From the NCBI GenBank assembly GCA_013154095.1, contig JAADDD010000004.1, positions 62,001-126,000 on the forward strand: a DNA stretch of 64,000 nucleotides, written 5' to 3'. Below are positions 25,124 to 33,549 of the stretch, one piece after another. Both the position numbers and the translations under genes were made by a program. This DNA is from a bacterium. GTDB taxonomy: Archaea > JAADDD01. Positions within the stretch are counted from its first letter, which is position 1; every line of letters starts with the position of its first letter. The notes beneath the pieces were generated by a model. It was not told the DNA's origin, did not search any database, and saw only the letters and a program-made list of their open reading frames with translations.

Positions 25124-25407
25124 CGCTGTACTTCTTCTAGACTAAATTTTCCGTGCTTTATCTCAACTACTACGTTATATTTGTTTTTTGGCCTAATTAT
25201 TCGCCATGGAGGAACAGCTAAGTAATATTCTTTCAATTCACTTCCTAGGAAAAAGAAAATATCAATAGGAAAACGCATAAACATCGTATGAAAGCTCTGC
25301 TTACAAGGTTTTCTGAAAATAAATATCATAAGACCGTCAAAATCTTTCCTGAACATTAAACCCAGAGCTTTTTTGTAGAAGCTTTCTGCCAGTTCCACTT
25401 TTACCAT
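25096..25407 (-). CDS. DUF192 family protein
   Basis: A 103-aa protein starting at the ATG at 25407. The family pattern is clear: A-x-GLMFRK near residue 17, a hydrophobic DGLMIFIF stretch, SFHTMFMRFPIDIFFF, and a late VPPWR. DUF192 proteins are small beta-rich domains, often secreted, without an established role; this one has no signal peptide. It converges on the DHH gene with a 28-nt overlap and is divergent from S6e. Confidence 0.85.
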   Translation of the reverse strand: MVKVELAESFYKKALGLMFRKDFDGLMIFIFRKPCKQSFHTMFMRFPIDIFFFLGSELKEYYLAVPPWRIIRPKNKYNVVVEIKHGKFSLEEVQRYLRFNLDK

Positions 25408-25447
25408 CAGGCATATTTTTAAGTAGCAGTAATATAGTGTTTTCCGT

Positions 25448-25831
25448 ATGAAGAAAAAAGTGGTTGTTTCCGACCCAAAAACAGGCAAGGCGTACGCTGT
25501 TGTGCTAGACGAGCGTCTCAGTGAGCGCCTCGTTGGCTACAAGATAGGCGACATCATCGAGGGCGAGCTGCTTGGGTTACCGGGATATAAGCTAAAAATT
25601 ACTGGCGGCTCAGACTTTGCAGGCTTTCCCATGCATCCAGCAGTGCACGGAATGGGAAGATTTCGTGTCCTGCTTTCTCGTCCTCCGTGCTTCCATCCAA
25701 GGAAAAAAGGAGAGCGCAGAAGAAAGACAGTACACGGTAACGTTATCTCGCCTGAAATAGTACAAGTTAATACAGTAATTGTAGAATATGGCCAAAAACC
25801 GCTAGAAGAGCTGCTCGGAAAGAAGGAATAA
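25448..25831 (+). CDS. rps6e: 30S ribosomal protein S6e
   Basis: A 127-aa archaeal S6e. Markers: VVVSDPKTGKAY at the N-terminus, GYKIGDIIEGELLGLPGYKLKITGGSD, then FPMHPAVHGMGRFRVLLSRPPCFHPRKKGERRRKTVHGN. The gene ends one base into the next start (TAATG), so it is coupled to the GTPase gene. A TTTTTAAG element near 25416 fits a leaderless or near-leaderless transcript. Confidence 0.97.
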   Translation: MKKKVVVSDPKTGKAYAVVLDERLSERLVGYKIGDIIEGELLGLPGYKLKITGGSDFAGFPMHPAVHGMGRFRVLLSRPPCFHPRKKGERRRKTVHGNVISPEIVQVNTVIVEYGQKPLEELLGKKE

Positions 25832-26994
25832 TGCTGCTTGGATTAATAGGCAAGCCAAATGCAGGCAAATCAACCTTCTTTTCTGCTGCTACAAATACAG
25901 AAGTTAAGATTGCTGATTATCCATTCACTACTATTGATCCAAACAAAGGAATAACGTATTTTAGAATACCTTCTCCTGCAAAGCTTTTTGGCGTAGAGCC
26001 TCAACCAAGAAACTACTACGTGCTCGGCGACTTTGCCTTTGTGCCTATAAACATTATTGACGTCGCTGGTCTCGTGCCAGGAGCCCATGCAGGCAGAGGT
26101 CTAGGCAACAAGTTTCTCGACGAGATGCGCCAGGCAGAAGTGCTGATAGTGGTCGTGGATGCTTCCGGAAAGACTGACCTTGAAGGTAATCCAGGGGAAG
26201 GAAATCCTCTAGAAGAAGTAAAGTTTCTCGAAGAAGAAATTAACCGCTGGCTGCAGGCAATTCTAGAAAAACACCTAGAAAAGATAAAGAAAAAGGCTGC
26301 CTGTACAGGCAGTTCCTTGCTCAACTTGCTGCACGAAGTACTTGCAGGAGTTTCTGTAAAGCGCTGGCAGCTCCAGCAAGTGCTCGAGCAAGTAGGAGAA
26401 CCGTGCAAAGAAAACTTAGAGGAGTTTGTCGATAAGCTGCGCAGAATTTCTAAGCCTTTTGTTGTAGCACTGAACAAGGCAGACCAAGCAGAAAACATCA
26501 CAGAAATTCAGCGAGAAATAGAGCGTTTAGGATATCCTGCATTTCCTTGCAGTGCAGCAGCAGAGCTCGCGCTGAAAAAGGCCGCAAAGCAGGGTTTAAT
26601 AAGCTATGTGCCAGGGGATTCCGGCTTCGAGGTGCTCAGCCAGCTTGACCAGCGCCAGCTAGCAGCGCTCGAGTACATAAAAGAAAGAGTCTTGGAGCGG
26701 TTTGGCAGTACAGGCGTGCAGCAGATTATAGATTATGCAGTGCTAGAGGTGGCCAAAAAGATCGTGGTGTTTCCTGTAGAGAACGAGAAACTGCTCAGCG
26801 ACAGCAAGGGAAGAAGACTGCCTGATGCTGTAGTGCTAGACAAAGATGCTAGGCTCGCTGACCTAGCAAGAAAGGTGCACAGTGAGCTAGCCCAGCACTT
26901 GCTGTACGGCATCGACGTGCGCACAGGAAAAAAGCTGACAAAAGACTCGCGGCTAGAGCATCTCAGCGCGGTAAAGCTGGTCGCTAGTATTTAA
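25831..26994 (+). CDS. Archaeal YchF-like OBG GTPase/ATPase
   Basis: Translation-associated P-loop GTPase, 387 aa. G1 is [11 protein letters not shown] (residues 7-17), G3 is [22 protein letters not shown] and G4 is NKAD near residue 213. The YchF family lineage is clear from [12 protein letters not shown] and ADYPFT. A TGS domain forms the C-terminal 80 residues ([16 protein letters not shown]...). Located directly behind S6e, as expected for a ribosome-linked factor. The stop overlaps the convergent membrane-protein gene by 11 nt. Confidence 0.92.
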   Translation: MLLGLIGKPNAGKSTFFSAATNTEVKIADYPFTTIDPNKGITYFRIPSPAKLFGVEPQPRNYYVLGDFAFVPINIIDVAGLVPGAHAGRGLGNKFLDEMRQAEVLIVVVDASGKTDLEGNPGEGNPLEEVKFLEEEINRWLQAILEKHLEKIKKKAACTGSSLLNLLHEVLAGVSVKRWQLQQVLEQVGEPCKENLEEFVDKLRRISKPFVVALNKADQAENITEIQREIERLGYPAFPCSAAAELALKKAAKQGLISYVPGDSGFEVLSQLDQRQLAALEYIKERVLERFGSTGVQQIIDYAVLEVAKKIVVFPVENEKLLSDSKGRRLPDAVVLDKDARLADLARKVHSELAQHLLYGIDVRTGKKLTKDSRLEHLSAVKLVASI

Positions 26995-27760
26995 TTTTGT
27001 GCGTGCAGACTGCGCCTATAGGCGAGTAGACGCAGAGAATGTAGTACTTGCCGAAAATGTACGGCTTGAAGTACTTTAGCCTGCAGGCTCCAGAGACTAC
27101 TGCATAGCCTGCCTGTTCTAGCTTTGCGCAGTGCCCGTCTAGGTAAATTCTTGCAAGCGGAACCTGGCAATACACGTAGTCTCTGCCAATGATCTTAGAG
27201 AAGTGGAGCAGCTCGTGCACTTTCTGGCTAATAGGCACAAACAGCACCAAGAAGACTATAGCCGCGACAGGCAGCACGGCAGCGCACACCCATTTCTTTA
27301 TTTTATTAATAATATTATTTATCATATTAAATATTATTATAATGCTTGCAAGCGCTGCCTCGAGCCACCAGCAGGTAAGCTCAAATCCTCCAAGCACGAG
27401 CACTGCGCCAAGACCAAGCAGCACGGCGAGCAGCAACGATTCTAGTCTTTTGCAGCGCCAGCACAGAGCATAGAATAGCACCAACAGTGGCGCTACTAAG
27501 TCAGCAAAGAGCAAGCAGAGCGAGGCTACTGCTGCAAGTGTAAGCGTTTCTGCCAGCTTCTCTCTTGGCGCAGCTAGTACTGCAATAAGCAGCAGTACTA
27601 GCGCGCAGAATTTTATCCATGGAAGGTCCTGCAGATTAACAGCAAACGAGCTTGTCTGTACTACTAGCAGCGAGCAGCAGTACTCGAAGAACAGTAAACA
27701 GCAGAAAGCCAGAAAAAGCAGCAGTTCAATATTCAGGTTTCTTTTCCTCAAAAGCTTCAT
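26984..27760 (-). CDS. Hypothetical polytopic membrane protein
   Basis: A 258-aa protein with about seven hydrophobic helices in the first 175 residues, followed by a soluble C-terminal region of about 80 residues containing five cysteines (VYCQ, GHCA, GACRL, YILCV, AVCTHK). No family recognised. Its start overlaps the 3' end of the upstream CBS gene by 35 nt, so the two may be coupled. Positions 27300-27345, within the loop FNMINNIINKIKK, are nearly pure A/T. Confidence 0.55.
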   Translation of the reverse strand: MKLLRKRNLNIELLLFLAFCCLLFFEYCCSLLVVQTSSFAVNLQDLPWIKFCALVLLLIAVLAAPREKLAETLTLAAVASLCLLFADLVAPLLVLFYALCWRCKRLESLLLAVLLGLGAVLVLGGFELTCWWLEAALASIIIIFNMINNIINKIKKWVCAAVLPVAAIVFLVLFVPISQKVHELLHFSKIIGRDYVYCQVPLARIYLDGHCAKLEQAGYAVVSGACRLKYFKPYIFGKYYILCVYSPIGAVCTHKIKY

Positions 27761-28832
27761 ACTGCACCGTTTCTATTGCTTTCTTGATCCTTCTATAAGC
27801 TTCGGCCTTGCCTCTTGCCACGTCCGCATACACTATTAGCTGACCGTTAGGCAGCCTTAGTCTTATTCTAATATCGTAAATATTTTTTGTGCTCGCACGC
27901 TTCAAGCAGTAAATTTTCACGTAGCAGCCTTCTGGGAAGCGCTTAATCTTGAGACAGCGCTCGATGAAAGCCCTAATGTCTGGATCGTCTGCATGGACTT
28001 CGTGGAAAACTCCTTTTTCTTCTAGTTCTTGGATATACTGTTTTACAAACAGCGAAATAATGTTCTTCGAAGTTATTACAGCTACAGGCTTCTCCTCTTC
28101 TGCTACTACAAGTCCACGAATATTGTACTTGAGCATCAGCTGAATAGCCGAGAGCACGGAAGATTCAGGAGAAACAGTATAAACTGGGTAGTCCATGACT
28201 TCGCGGACAGGATAAGAATACACGGAATGCTTCTCGTCTACGTACTCTCCAAATTCTGGTCTTTCCTTGTCGAGAGAAACAACGAGATTAAAAATGCTCA
28301 TGCGTGTCACTATACCGACAAGCTTTCCGTGCTCTACTACTGGTAGCCTGCCAATATGATGCCTACGCATCAGCGTAATAGCCTTGGCAATTGTGTCGTT
28401 CGGACTAATAGTGATCGGCTGAGAAAGCCCAAGTGTCTTTATTTTGATTTTCCTGCCAAAGCCCTGGTCGGACAAGTACTCGAGCACGTTCCTGTCGTAG
28501 CACACGCCTACTAGTCGTTCTTCACTTTCATCGCTAACTACTGGTACTGCTCTGTAGTTCAGCTCGACCATTATTCTTGCTGCCTCTTTCGGCGTAAACT
28601 CTGATTCTATTAGCCAATTATAGCGCACGATTACGTGCTTGAGCTTTGTACGCAGTACATCGTAAGAGAAAGTTATGTGTGGACGTAAATCTACCATTCC
28701 CAGGTATTTTTCTGGTTCCTTTTCAGAAAATACCGGTAATTCAATCACGTTCAGCTTTCTTGCAAGCGCGAAGGCTTTGCGTAGTTCCTGTTCATCTGTT
28801 AGCTTTTCTTCGAGCTCTGTTAGATATTTCAT
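27726..28832 (-). CDS. Protein with tandem CBS domains
   Basis: A 368-aa protein with about four CBS motifs in two Bateman modules (residues 5-115 and 130-265); clear copies include DTIAKAITLMRRHHIGRLPVVEHGKLVGIVT and SSVLSAIQLMLKYNIRGLVVAEEEKPVAVIT. CBS pairs bind adenine nucleotides and act as energy sensors. The C-terminal 95 residues (KIYCLKRASTKNIYDIRIRLRLPNG...) are a separate alpha/beta domain that somewhat resembles ribosome-hibernation HPF folds in its strand pattern; that is only a guess. Divergent from the next membrane-protein gene. Confidence 0.85.
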   Translation of the reverse strand: MKYLTELEEKLTDEQELRKAFALARKLNVIELPVFSEKEPEKYLGMVDLRPHITFSYDVLRTKLKHVIVRYNWLIESEFTPKEAARIMVELNYRAVPVVSDESEERLVGVCYDRNVLEYLSDQGFGRKIKIKTLGLSQPITISPNDTIAKAITLMRRHHIGRLPVVEHGKLVGIVTRMSIFNLVVSLDKERPEFGEYVDEKHSVYSYPVREVMDYPVYTVSPESSVLSAIQLMLKYNIRGLVVAEEEKPVAVITSKNIISLFVKQYIQELEEKGVFHEVHADDPDIRAFIERCLKIKRFPEGCYVKIYCLKRASTKNIYDIRIRLRLPNGQLIVYADVARGKAEAYRRIKKAIETVQYEAFEEKKPEY

Positions 28833-28867
28833 AAGTTCCTTAACACATGCATGATTATAATAACTTT

Positions 28868-29608
28868 ATGAGCAAGTTCCGCGACATAGTTTCTAGTGCA
28901 GCCAAAAACACCAAGGTTTTGCTGCTCTATGCAGTAGTTTCTGCAGCAGAAGTTGCGCTCGGAGATCTCGCTTTTCCTGTTGCTCCTGCAGTACTTAGAT
29001 TTATTAGTTTCTCTAATCTCCGGCAAATTTCTAGAGCAATGTTTCAAGCAGCTGGGTTTATGTATATCAGTTCTATACTTACTTGGAGCGCATTTGCAGT
29101 AACCAAGCGCTGCATTTACGATGCTGCAACAGGTAGCAAGGCTAGCTTGCTCAGAACATTCATTGCAGCATTCAAGTATTATCTTTTTTGGGACACACTA
29201 CTCTACTTGCCGCTAGCAGGATTCCTGCTAGCAGCCGCAAACGTGCAGGAGAACTTAATTAATTTGCTGTTGCTCGGCTTAGCAGCATTCTTTTTGGCAG
29301 TCTTTTACTGTGCTATTTTTTATCTGCGGTTTTCTGGTGCAGTACTCGTAGGCATAGAGCGCATCAACCCCACAGAAATGCACAAACTCGCAGAATATGC
29401 TTCTCCAAGAGTTTTTCTTCTGTGCATTTTTTATGGTCTAGCTACATTATTTCTTTTCTTTTTACCAGAAATTCTCCAATTTGTTGCTCTTTATTTGCTA
29501 AATTTCTTTGTTGGTTGCCTATTAGTGCACGAATACTTGCGGCTCAGCGCTCATAGGTTTCATCACTCCTCAGACACTGCTATCGTCATCACCAAGGAAG
29601 ATAGGTAG
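28868..29608 (+). CDS. Hypothetical multi-pass membrane protein
   Basis: A 246-aa protein from the ATG at 28868 (an in-frame ATG at 28847 is possible) with five or six hydrophobic segments. The segments AFKYYLFWDTLLYLPLAGFLLAAA and VFLLCIFYGLATLFLFFLPEILQF are the clearest. Not recognised. The last 20 codons (HRFHHSSDTAIVITKEDR) are antisense to a perfect C/D box sRNA candidate, which constrains this C-terminus. The DUF99 gene follows after 4 nt. Confidence 0.6.
   Translation: MSKFRDIVSSAAKNTKVLLLYAVVSAAEVALGDLAFPVAPAVLRFISFSNLRQISRAMFQAAGFMYISSILTWSAFAVTKRCIYDAATGSKASLLRTFIAAFKYYLFWDTLLYLPLAGFLLAAANVQENLINLLLLGLAAFFLAVFYCAIFYLRFSGAVLVGIERINPTEMHKLAEYASPRVFLLCIFYGLATLFLFFLPEILQFVALYLLNFFVGCLLVHEYLRLSAHRFHHSSDTAIVITKEDR
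29544..29592 (-). ncRNA. C/D box guide sRNA candidate antisense inside a coding gene
   Basis: All four boxes are consensus: C box GTGATGA (29592-29586), 12-nt guide CGATAGCAGTGT, D' CTGA (29573-29570), linker GGA, C' GTGATGA (29566-29560), 12-nt guide AACCTATGAGCG, D CTGA (29547-29544). The core lies entirely within the 3' end of the plus-strand membrane-protein gene, on the opposite strand. No promoter could be assigned: the upstream DNA is the start of DUF99. The exact 49-nt geometry makes a chance match unlikely. Targets unknown. Confidence 0.75.
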
Positions 29609-29612
29609 AAGC

Positions 29613-30203
29613 ATGAATATAAAAGAAAGGCTGCGCGTGCTGGCTGTCGACGACTCGCCTCACAAAGAAAACGAAAAGAGCACCTGGCTAGTGGGAGTTG
29701 TTTACCGGGGCAAAGAATCATTCGATGGACTAAAAATATCTACTATAACTGTTGATGGACTAGACGCGACAGAAAAAATAGCAGAGCTGTACTTCAGCTT
29801 CTCTCGTAATGATATTCGTGTCGTGCTGCTGGACGGAATAACTTATGCTGGCTTCAATATAGTTGACTTGCCTGCACTGCACGAAAAAATCGGTTTACCT
29901 ATTATTGCTTTTGTTGACCATCTTCCAAGCAAGCAGCGCATGCTTGCAGCTCTTCAGAAACACTTCGCTGACTGGCAAGAACGCTGGCGAAGAATAGAGG
30001 CTGCCGGAAAACTCTATCCCATGCGCATAGGCCAAGCTGTAAGATATTTCCAGTGCGCAGGCATTTCTCCCAGGGAAGCTAAACTGCTGCTAAGAAAAAT
30101 AATATTATATGGAGCAATTCCAGAACCCTTACGTGTAGCGAACCTGATAGCTCGTGCTATTGGTGAGATGCAATGGTCTACGAAGAGTTGCTGCCAAAAA
30201 TAG
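29613..30203 (+). CDS. DUF99 (UPF0215) family protein
   Basis: A 196-aa archaeal protein. Family features: RVLAVDDSPHK near the N-terminus, WLVGVVYRGKESFDGL, TVDGLDATEKI, VLLDGITYAGFNIVDL and the later PLRVANLIARAIG. DUF99 is thought to share the RNase-H-like fold of endonuclease V, with acidic residues in comparable places (VLLDG, FVDH), but no activity is established to my knowledge. It overlaps the HD-domain gene by 31 nt. Confidence 0.88.
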   Translation: MNIKERLRVLAVDDSPHKENEKSTWLVGVVYRGKESFDGLKISTITVDGLDATEKIAELYFSFSRNDIRVVLLDGITYAGFNIVDLPALHEKIGLPIIAFVDHLPSKQRMLAALQKHFADWQERWRRIEAAGKLYPMRIGQAVRYFQCAGISPREAKLLLRKIILYGAIPEPLRVANLIARAIGEMQWSTKSCCQK

Positions 30204-30775
30204 AGGAATTTTCTAGACAGCTCATGGGCGACGACTACGCGCACGGTTTTCCTCATGTGCAGCGAGTGCTGCGCTGGGCAGAAAACATCGTTGAGCACGA
30301 AAAGCTGCAGGTAGACTGGTTCGTGCTCCGTGCAGCGGTTTACTTGCACGACATTGGCAGACGCCTAGGAGAGCCGCACGCGTACTATTCGGCCCTGCTC
30401 GCTAGAGGCTACTTGCTTGAGCTAGGCGTGGACAAAGAAACCGTAGAGCGGGTTGTTAACGCGATTCTTTGTCACAGCTTTAGCCTAGCACAAAAGCTCA
30501 AGGTAGAGCCACTGGGACCAGAAGCAAGGGTGCTGCACGATGCAGACAAGCTCGATGCTCTTGGACTAGTAGGCTTTTCTCGTGTATTCTGGTTCGGTGC
30601 AGAACGCAGGCATGATCTGCAGTACATGCTTAACCATTTCAGGAACAAGATACTGCGACTAAAAGACATGCTGTACTTTGACTACAGTAAGAAAGTAGCA
30701 GAAGAGCTCCACGAAAAAGTGAAGGCTGCAGTAGAAGAACTTTGTCGGGAGCTTGGCGCCGGGGCCGGGATTTGA
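30173..30775 (+). CDS. HD-domain phosphohydrolase
   Basis: A 200-aa metal-dependent phosphohydrolase. The HD ligands are visible: H in HGFPHVQRV, the doublet HD in VYLHDIGR, H in LCHSFS, and D in HDADKLDALG. The family acts on nucleotides or other phosphoesters; the substrate cannot be read from sequence. The ATG at 30173 lies 6 nt after a GGTGA site inside DUF99. The last seven codons run into the antisense tRNA-Ser gene, so the protein ends within the tRNA acceptor and T-arm sequence. Confidence 0.85.
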   Translation: MVYEELLPKIEEFSRQLMGDDYAHGFPHVQRVLRWAENIVEHEKLQVDWFVLRAAVYLHDIGRRLGEPHAYYSALLARGYLLELGVDKETVERVVNAILCHSFSLAQKLKVEPLGPEARVLHDADKLDALGLVGFSRVFWFGAERRHDLQYMLNHFRNKILRLKDMLYFDYSKKVAEELHEKVKAAVEELCRELGAGAGI

Positions 30776-30843
30776 ACCCGGGCGGGCCTCGCGGCCCAAG
30801 GGATTAGCAATCCCCCGCCTTAACCAGGCTCGGCCACCCCGGC
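30754..30843 (-). tRNA. tRNA-Ser (anticodon GCU)
   Basis: Class II tRNA on the minus strand. The acceptor stem GCCGGGG/CCCCGGC is all G-C, the anticodon stem-loop GGGGATTGCTAATCCC carries GCT, and a long variable arm (TTGGGCCGCGAGGCCC) follows, as expected for serine. The discriminator is G, and CCA is encoded (30756-30754). The T loop is GGTTCAAATCC. The gene overlaps the 3' end of the HD-domain gene on the other strand by 22 nt. Confidence 0.95.
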
Positions 30844-30870
30844 ACACAATTTATTAATTTTGCTGAAATC

Positions 30871-31341
30871 TTAAACTTTCTGCCTGAGCTGCTCTACAAT
30901 TTCTTTCTTTACACGGCGAGCTAGCCTAAGCTTATTTCCTTCAATGCTTATGCTTTTCTTTATTTCTTGCGTGAAGTAATGTGCATAGAGGCAATAAACT
31001 ATTAGTGGAAAGCCCAGCGCTAGCAATAATTCAGCGCTGCAGCAGCGCGCAAATAAGAGAAAGACTAATAAAAGAGCTGCTGCCAGCGAGGTTATATATA
31101 CTTTCTTGCAGCTGTCCAGGTACAGCGCAAGCTCCTTTAACACTTCTGCAGGAGCCTGCTCGCAGAGGATTAGCCGAGCAAAGAGCATATCAGCTCTGCG
31201 TTCCGCAAGCAGTTTAATGCTCTCAAGTGCCAGCGTTAGGCAGAAACTGTAGAGCGCAAGAAAAAACAGCAGCGAAGAATGTACTAGAAGAGCACTAAAA
31301 GACAGCAGCAAGGTTAGGCAGTAAAGCAGCAGCTCAAGCAT
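30871..31341 (-). CDS. Hypothetical four-helix membrane protein
   Basis: The start was set at the ATG at 31341, which overlaps the rpo3 stop as TAATG; this gives 156 aa. There are two N-terminal hydrophobic helices (2-42), a charged stretch, then two more (82-120), and a basic cytoplasmic tail rich in Lys and Arg. No known family. Coupling to rpo3 and the ribosomal genes shows co-expression, not function. Confidence 0.55.
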   Translation of the reverse strand: MLELLLYCLTLLLSFSALLVHSSLLFFLALYSFCLTLALESIKLLAERRADMLFARLILCEQAPAEVLKELALYLDSCKKVYITSLAAALLLVFLLFARCCSAELLLALGFPLIVYCLYAHYFTQEIKKSISIEGNKLRLARRVKKEIVEQLRQKV

Positions 31342-32018
31342 TATATAGAAGCCTTGATGTGCTGCAGATTCTCTTTCAGTATTCTTAGTGCTGTTTTCAC
31401 GATTTCTTCTGGCTCGAGTGAGCCGTCGTAGCCGAACCGAAACTCGATTACTCCATCGTTGCGCTGGCTGTAATAGCATACAGTGACAGGTGACCACTTC
31501 ACGTGCTGCTTTCCTTGGCCTAGCACAGCATATGCTTCAAGTTCTAGCGTTTCTCCCTCTCCTAATTTTACTATTGGTAGTTCTTTTACAGCAACTTCTA
31601 CTCCTGGTGTTTCTGGGACAAGATCCTTTGCATAAACTGTACAAGGACCTTTGGCTTCTAGCCTGAACTTTGCATATGCATCTTTTATGTCCTCAAGCGT
31701 AATTTTCTGCCCTTCTTTTTCTATTTCTTGTTTTTCTAGCAGCTGCTCAAAGTCTTCAGGAGCGAGACCATACTCGTGCAGGAACTTGAACTTCTCGAGA
31801 TCTGTTTTTATTGGCACAAGACCAAGCCTGTGCGCAAGAAATTCATCGTACATCACTGACTCGTTTTTGTGCACTACTACCCATTCTATTGCAAGCTTAG
31901 GCACTTCTGCTAGCATAATCCGTCTGAGAGCGTTCGCCAGGTAAACGTCTGCTCCGTGCAGCTCAAAGCTAGCTTCCTGCAGTTCAGGAAATTTCCTAAA
32001 GTTCCTTATCTCTGCCAT
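31341..32018 (-). CDS. rpo3: DNA-directed RNA polymerase subunit D (Rpo3)
   Basis: Assembly-platform subunit of archaeal RNA polymerase, homologue of bacterial alpha and eukaryotic Rpb3. The 225-aa chain has the alpha motif VYLANALRRIMLAEVPKLAIEWV near the N-terminus and the dimerisation end DGSLEPEEIVKTALRIL. The cysteine-rich ferredoxin-like insert found in some archaea is absent: the middle domain has a helical insertion with few cysteines. The ATG at 32018 directly follows the D box of a C/D sRNA candidate. It lies downstream of S13-S4-S11, the usual archaeal order. Confidence 0.96.
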   Translation of the reverse strand: MAEIRNFRKFPELQEASFELHGADVYLANALRRIMLAEVPKLAIEWVVVHKNESVMYDEFLAHRLGLVPIKTDLEKFKFLHEYGLAPEDFEQLLEKQEIEKEGQKITLEDIKDAYAKFRLEAKGPCTVYAKDLVPETPGVEVAVKELPIVKLGEGETLELEAYAVLGQGKQHVKWSPVTVCYYSQRNDGVIEFRFGYDGSLEPEEIVKTALRILKENLQHIKASI

Positions 32019-32020
32019 GG

Positions 32021-32069
32021 TCAGCACGGTTAATCTTCATCACGGCTCAGGCAAGGCCGTGATCATCAC
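32021..32069 (-). ncRNA. C/D box guide sRNA candidate between S11 and rpo3
   Basis: All four boxes are consensus: C box GTGATGA (32069-32063), 12-nt guide TCACGGCCTTGC, D' CTGA (32050-32047), linker GCC, C' GTGATGA (32043-32037), 12-nt guide AGATTAACCGTG, D CTGA (32024-32021). It fills almost the whole 62-nt gap between S11 and rpo3, is on their strand, and ends 2 nt before the rpo3 ATG. It may therefore be cut out of the ribosomal operon transcript. Targets are not identified. Confidence 0.85.
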
Positions 32070-32080
32070 TGCAGCCAAGT

Positions 32081-32488
32081 TTATGCTCTTCTTCCCCACT
32101 TACCGCCTTTAGGCCTGATGTGGTCGTGCGGTATTGGTGTCACGTCTTCAATTCTGCCAATACGGAGACCTGCGCGCACCAGCGCCCTGATTGCTGCCTG
32201 CGCCTGCGGCCCAGGAATCCTTTTCTTCACTCCTCCGGGCGCCCTGACCTTGACGTGCACGTGAGTAATGCCGCGCTCAAGCGCTCCGTAAGCAGCATCT
32301 GTTGCTGCCATGATAGCTGCGTAGGGTTTACCCTTGTCGCAGCCACGCTTGACGTACATTCCTCCAGAAGTTCTGGAAACTGTTTCTGCGCCAGTAATGT
32401 CTGTTACGTGCACAATAGTATTGTTTTTCGAGGCATAAATGTGGCAAAGGCCCCAGCGAATCTTGATCTTTGGTCGCTCCTCGTTCAT
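32081..32488 (-). CDS. rps11: 30S ribosomal protein S11 (uS11)
   Basis: A 135-aa archaeal S11. Family sequence throughout: [79 protein letters not shown] and the terminal [11 protein letters not shown]. The start overlaps the S4 stop by 4 nt and follows a GGTGA site. It binds 16S rRNA in the platform. Confidence 0.98.
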   Translation of the reverse strand: MNEERPKIKIRWGLCHIYASKNNTIVHVTDITGAETVSRTSGGMYVKRGCDKGKPYAAIMAATDAAYGALERGITHVHVKVRAPGGVKKRIPGPQAQAAIRALVRAGLRIGRIEDVTPIPHDHIRPKGGKWGRRA

Positions 32489-33057
32489 GCAGGCTCACCG
32501 GATACCTGTTCTGCAGGCTGTTCTTCTATGCCGGCTATTCGCTTTCTTTCGGGGTGATGCTCGTCCTTGAACGGAGAACCAGGAGCATAGTCTATTAAGT
32601 TTTCTTCGTCCCGCTTCACCCAGTAGCTGGGCACAGTTATTCTTACACCGTTCACTGCTATGTGGCCGTGCACGATAAGCTGTCTTGCTTGCCAGACTGT
32701 GCGAGCAAGACCCTTGCGGAAAACTACTGTTTGCAGGCGTCTTTCGAGTACATTTTCTACTGTCAAGGAAAGCACATCGTCGAGCGTCGCTCCTTCATTT
32801 AGCAACCCTAACCTAATAAGTCGCTGCAAAAATAGCTTTTCCTGATGCTCTGCAGTCGGATCTCTGCGTGCTTTACGCGCGATCAAATCTCTTGCCTGAC
32901 TTCTTATTTTCCTTAGAATTGCTTTAGCAATCCAGATTTCTCTTTTGTTTTTTAGTCCATACTTGTACTGCAACTTTTTCTCTTCTACAATCCTTTCTCT
33001 TTTCCAAGGATGCGAAGGTGGCTCGTACTTTTTCCTGCACCTTTTAGGATCTCCCAT
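32485..33057 (-). CDS. rps4: 30S ribosomal protein S4 (uS4)
   Basis: A 190-aa archaeal S4. It begins [17 protein letters not shown], contains the helical region [10 protein letters not shown] and an S4 RNA-binding domain ([33 protein letters not shown]). The C-terminal tail of about 30 residues is acidic. The ATG follows a GGTGAG site and lies 4 nt after the S13 stop. Confidence 0.98.
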   Translation of the reverse strand: MGDPKRCRKKYEPPSHPWKRERIVEEKKLQYKYGLKNKREIWIAKAILRKIRSQARDLIARKARRDPTAEHQEKLFLQRLIRLGLLNEGATLDDVLSLTVENVLERRLQTVVFRKGLARTVWQARQLIVHGHIAVNGVRITVPSYWVKRDEENLIDYAPGSPFKDEHHPERKRIAGIEEQPAEQVSGEPA

Positions 33058-33061
33058 TCAC

Positions 33062-33499
33062 TCACCTTGGCTTGCGCTTCCTGCCCCTAAACGAGGAGCG
33101 CGTGCGCTGCCCGCGCACAGGCAGTCCAAGTTTGTGGCGCCAGCCACGGTAGTCCATTATTTTCTTGTGAAAGTCAATGTCCTGCTTAGTAATAACTTCT
33201 AGATCAGTGCCTGTAACGTGTCTAGCTTCACCGGTAAACGGATCAATAGGCCTGTTTACTAGCCAGCGAGGCACGTACTGGTGCAGGTTCACGATAATTT
33301 CTTCTAGCTTTTTTAGCTGCTCGTCGGAGAGATCACCGATTGCAGTAAACCTGTTTATTCCTAGCAAGCGCATGGCAACAACAACCACGGCTCTTGCCGT
33401 GTTCCAGCCAATGCCCTTGATGCGTGTTAGTGCACGCTCCAGCGGCAAGTGTCCAGGAATATCAACGCCGCGAAGACGCACCATCTCGAGGCGCGGCAT
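33062..33499 (-). CDS. rps13: 30S ribosomal protein S13 (uS13)
   Basis: A 145-aa archaeal S13. The helix-two-turn-helix ALTRIKGIGWNTARAVV, the central YVPRWLVNRPIDPFTGEARHVTG and the basic end RGWRHKLGLPVRGQRTRS identify it. It heads the minus-strand S13-S4-S11-rpo3 group. The upstream 50-nt spacer with AT-rich sequence (33505-33540) is shared with a divergent gene. Confidence 0.98.
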   Translation of the reverse strand: MPRLEMVRLRGVDIPGHLPLERALTRIKGIGWNTARAVVVVAMRLLGINRFTAIGDLSDEQLKKLEEIIVNLHQYVPRWLVNRPIDPFTGEARHVTGTDLEVITKQDIDFHKKIMDYRGWRHKLGLPVRGQRTRSSFRGRKRKPR

Positions 33500-33549
33500 C
33501 GTCTCAGGGTAAACATAGACTTTAATTCTATATTAAAATTTAGTGAAGA

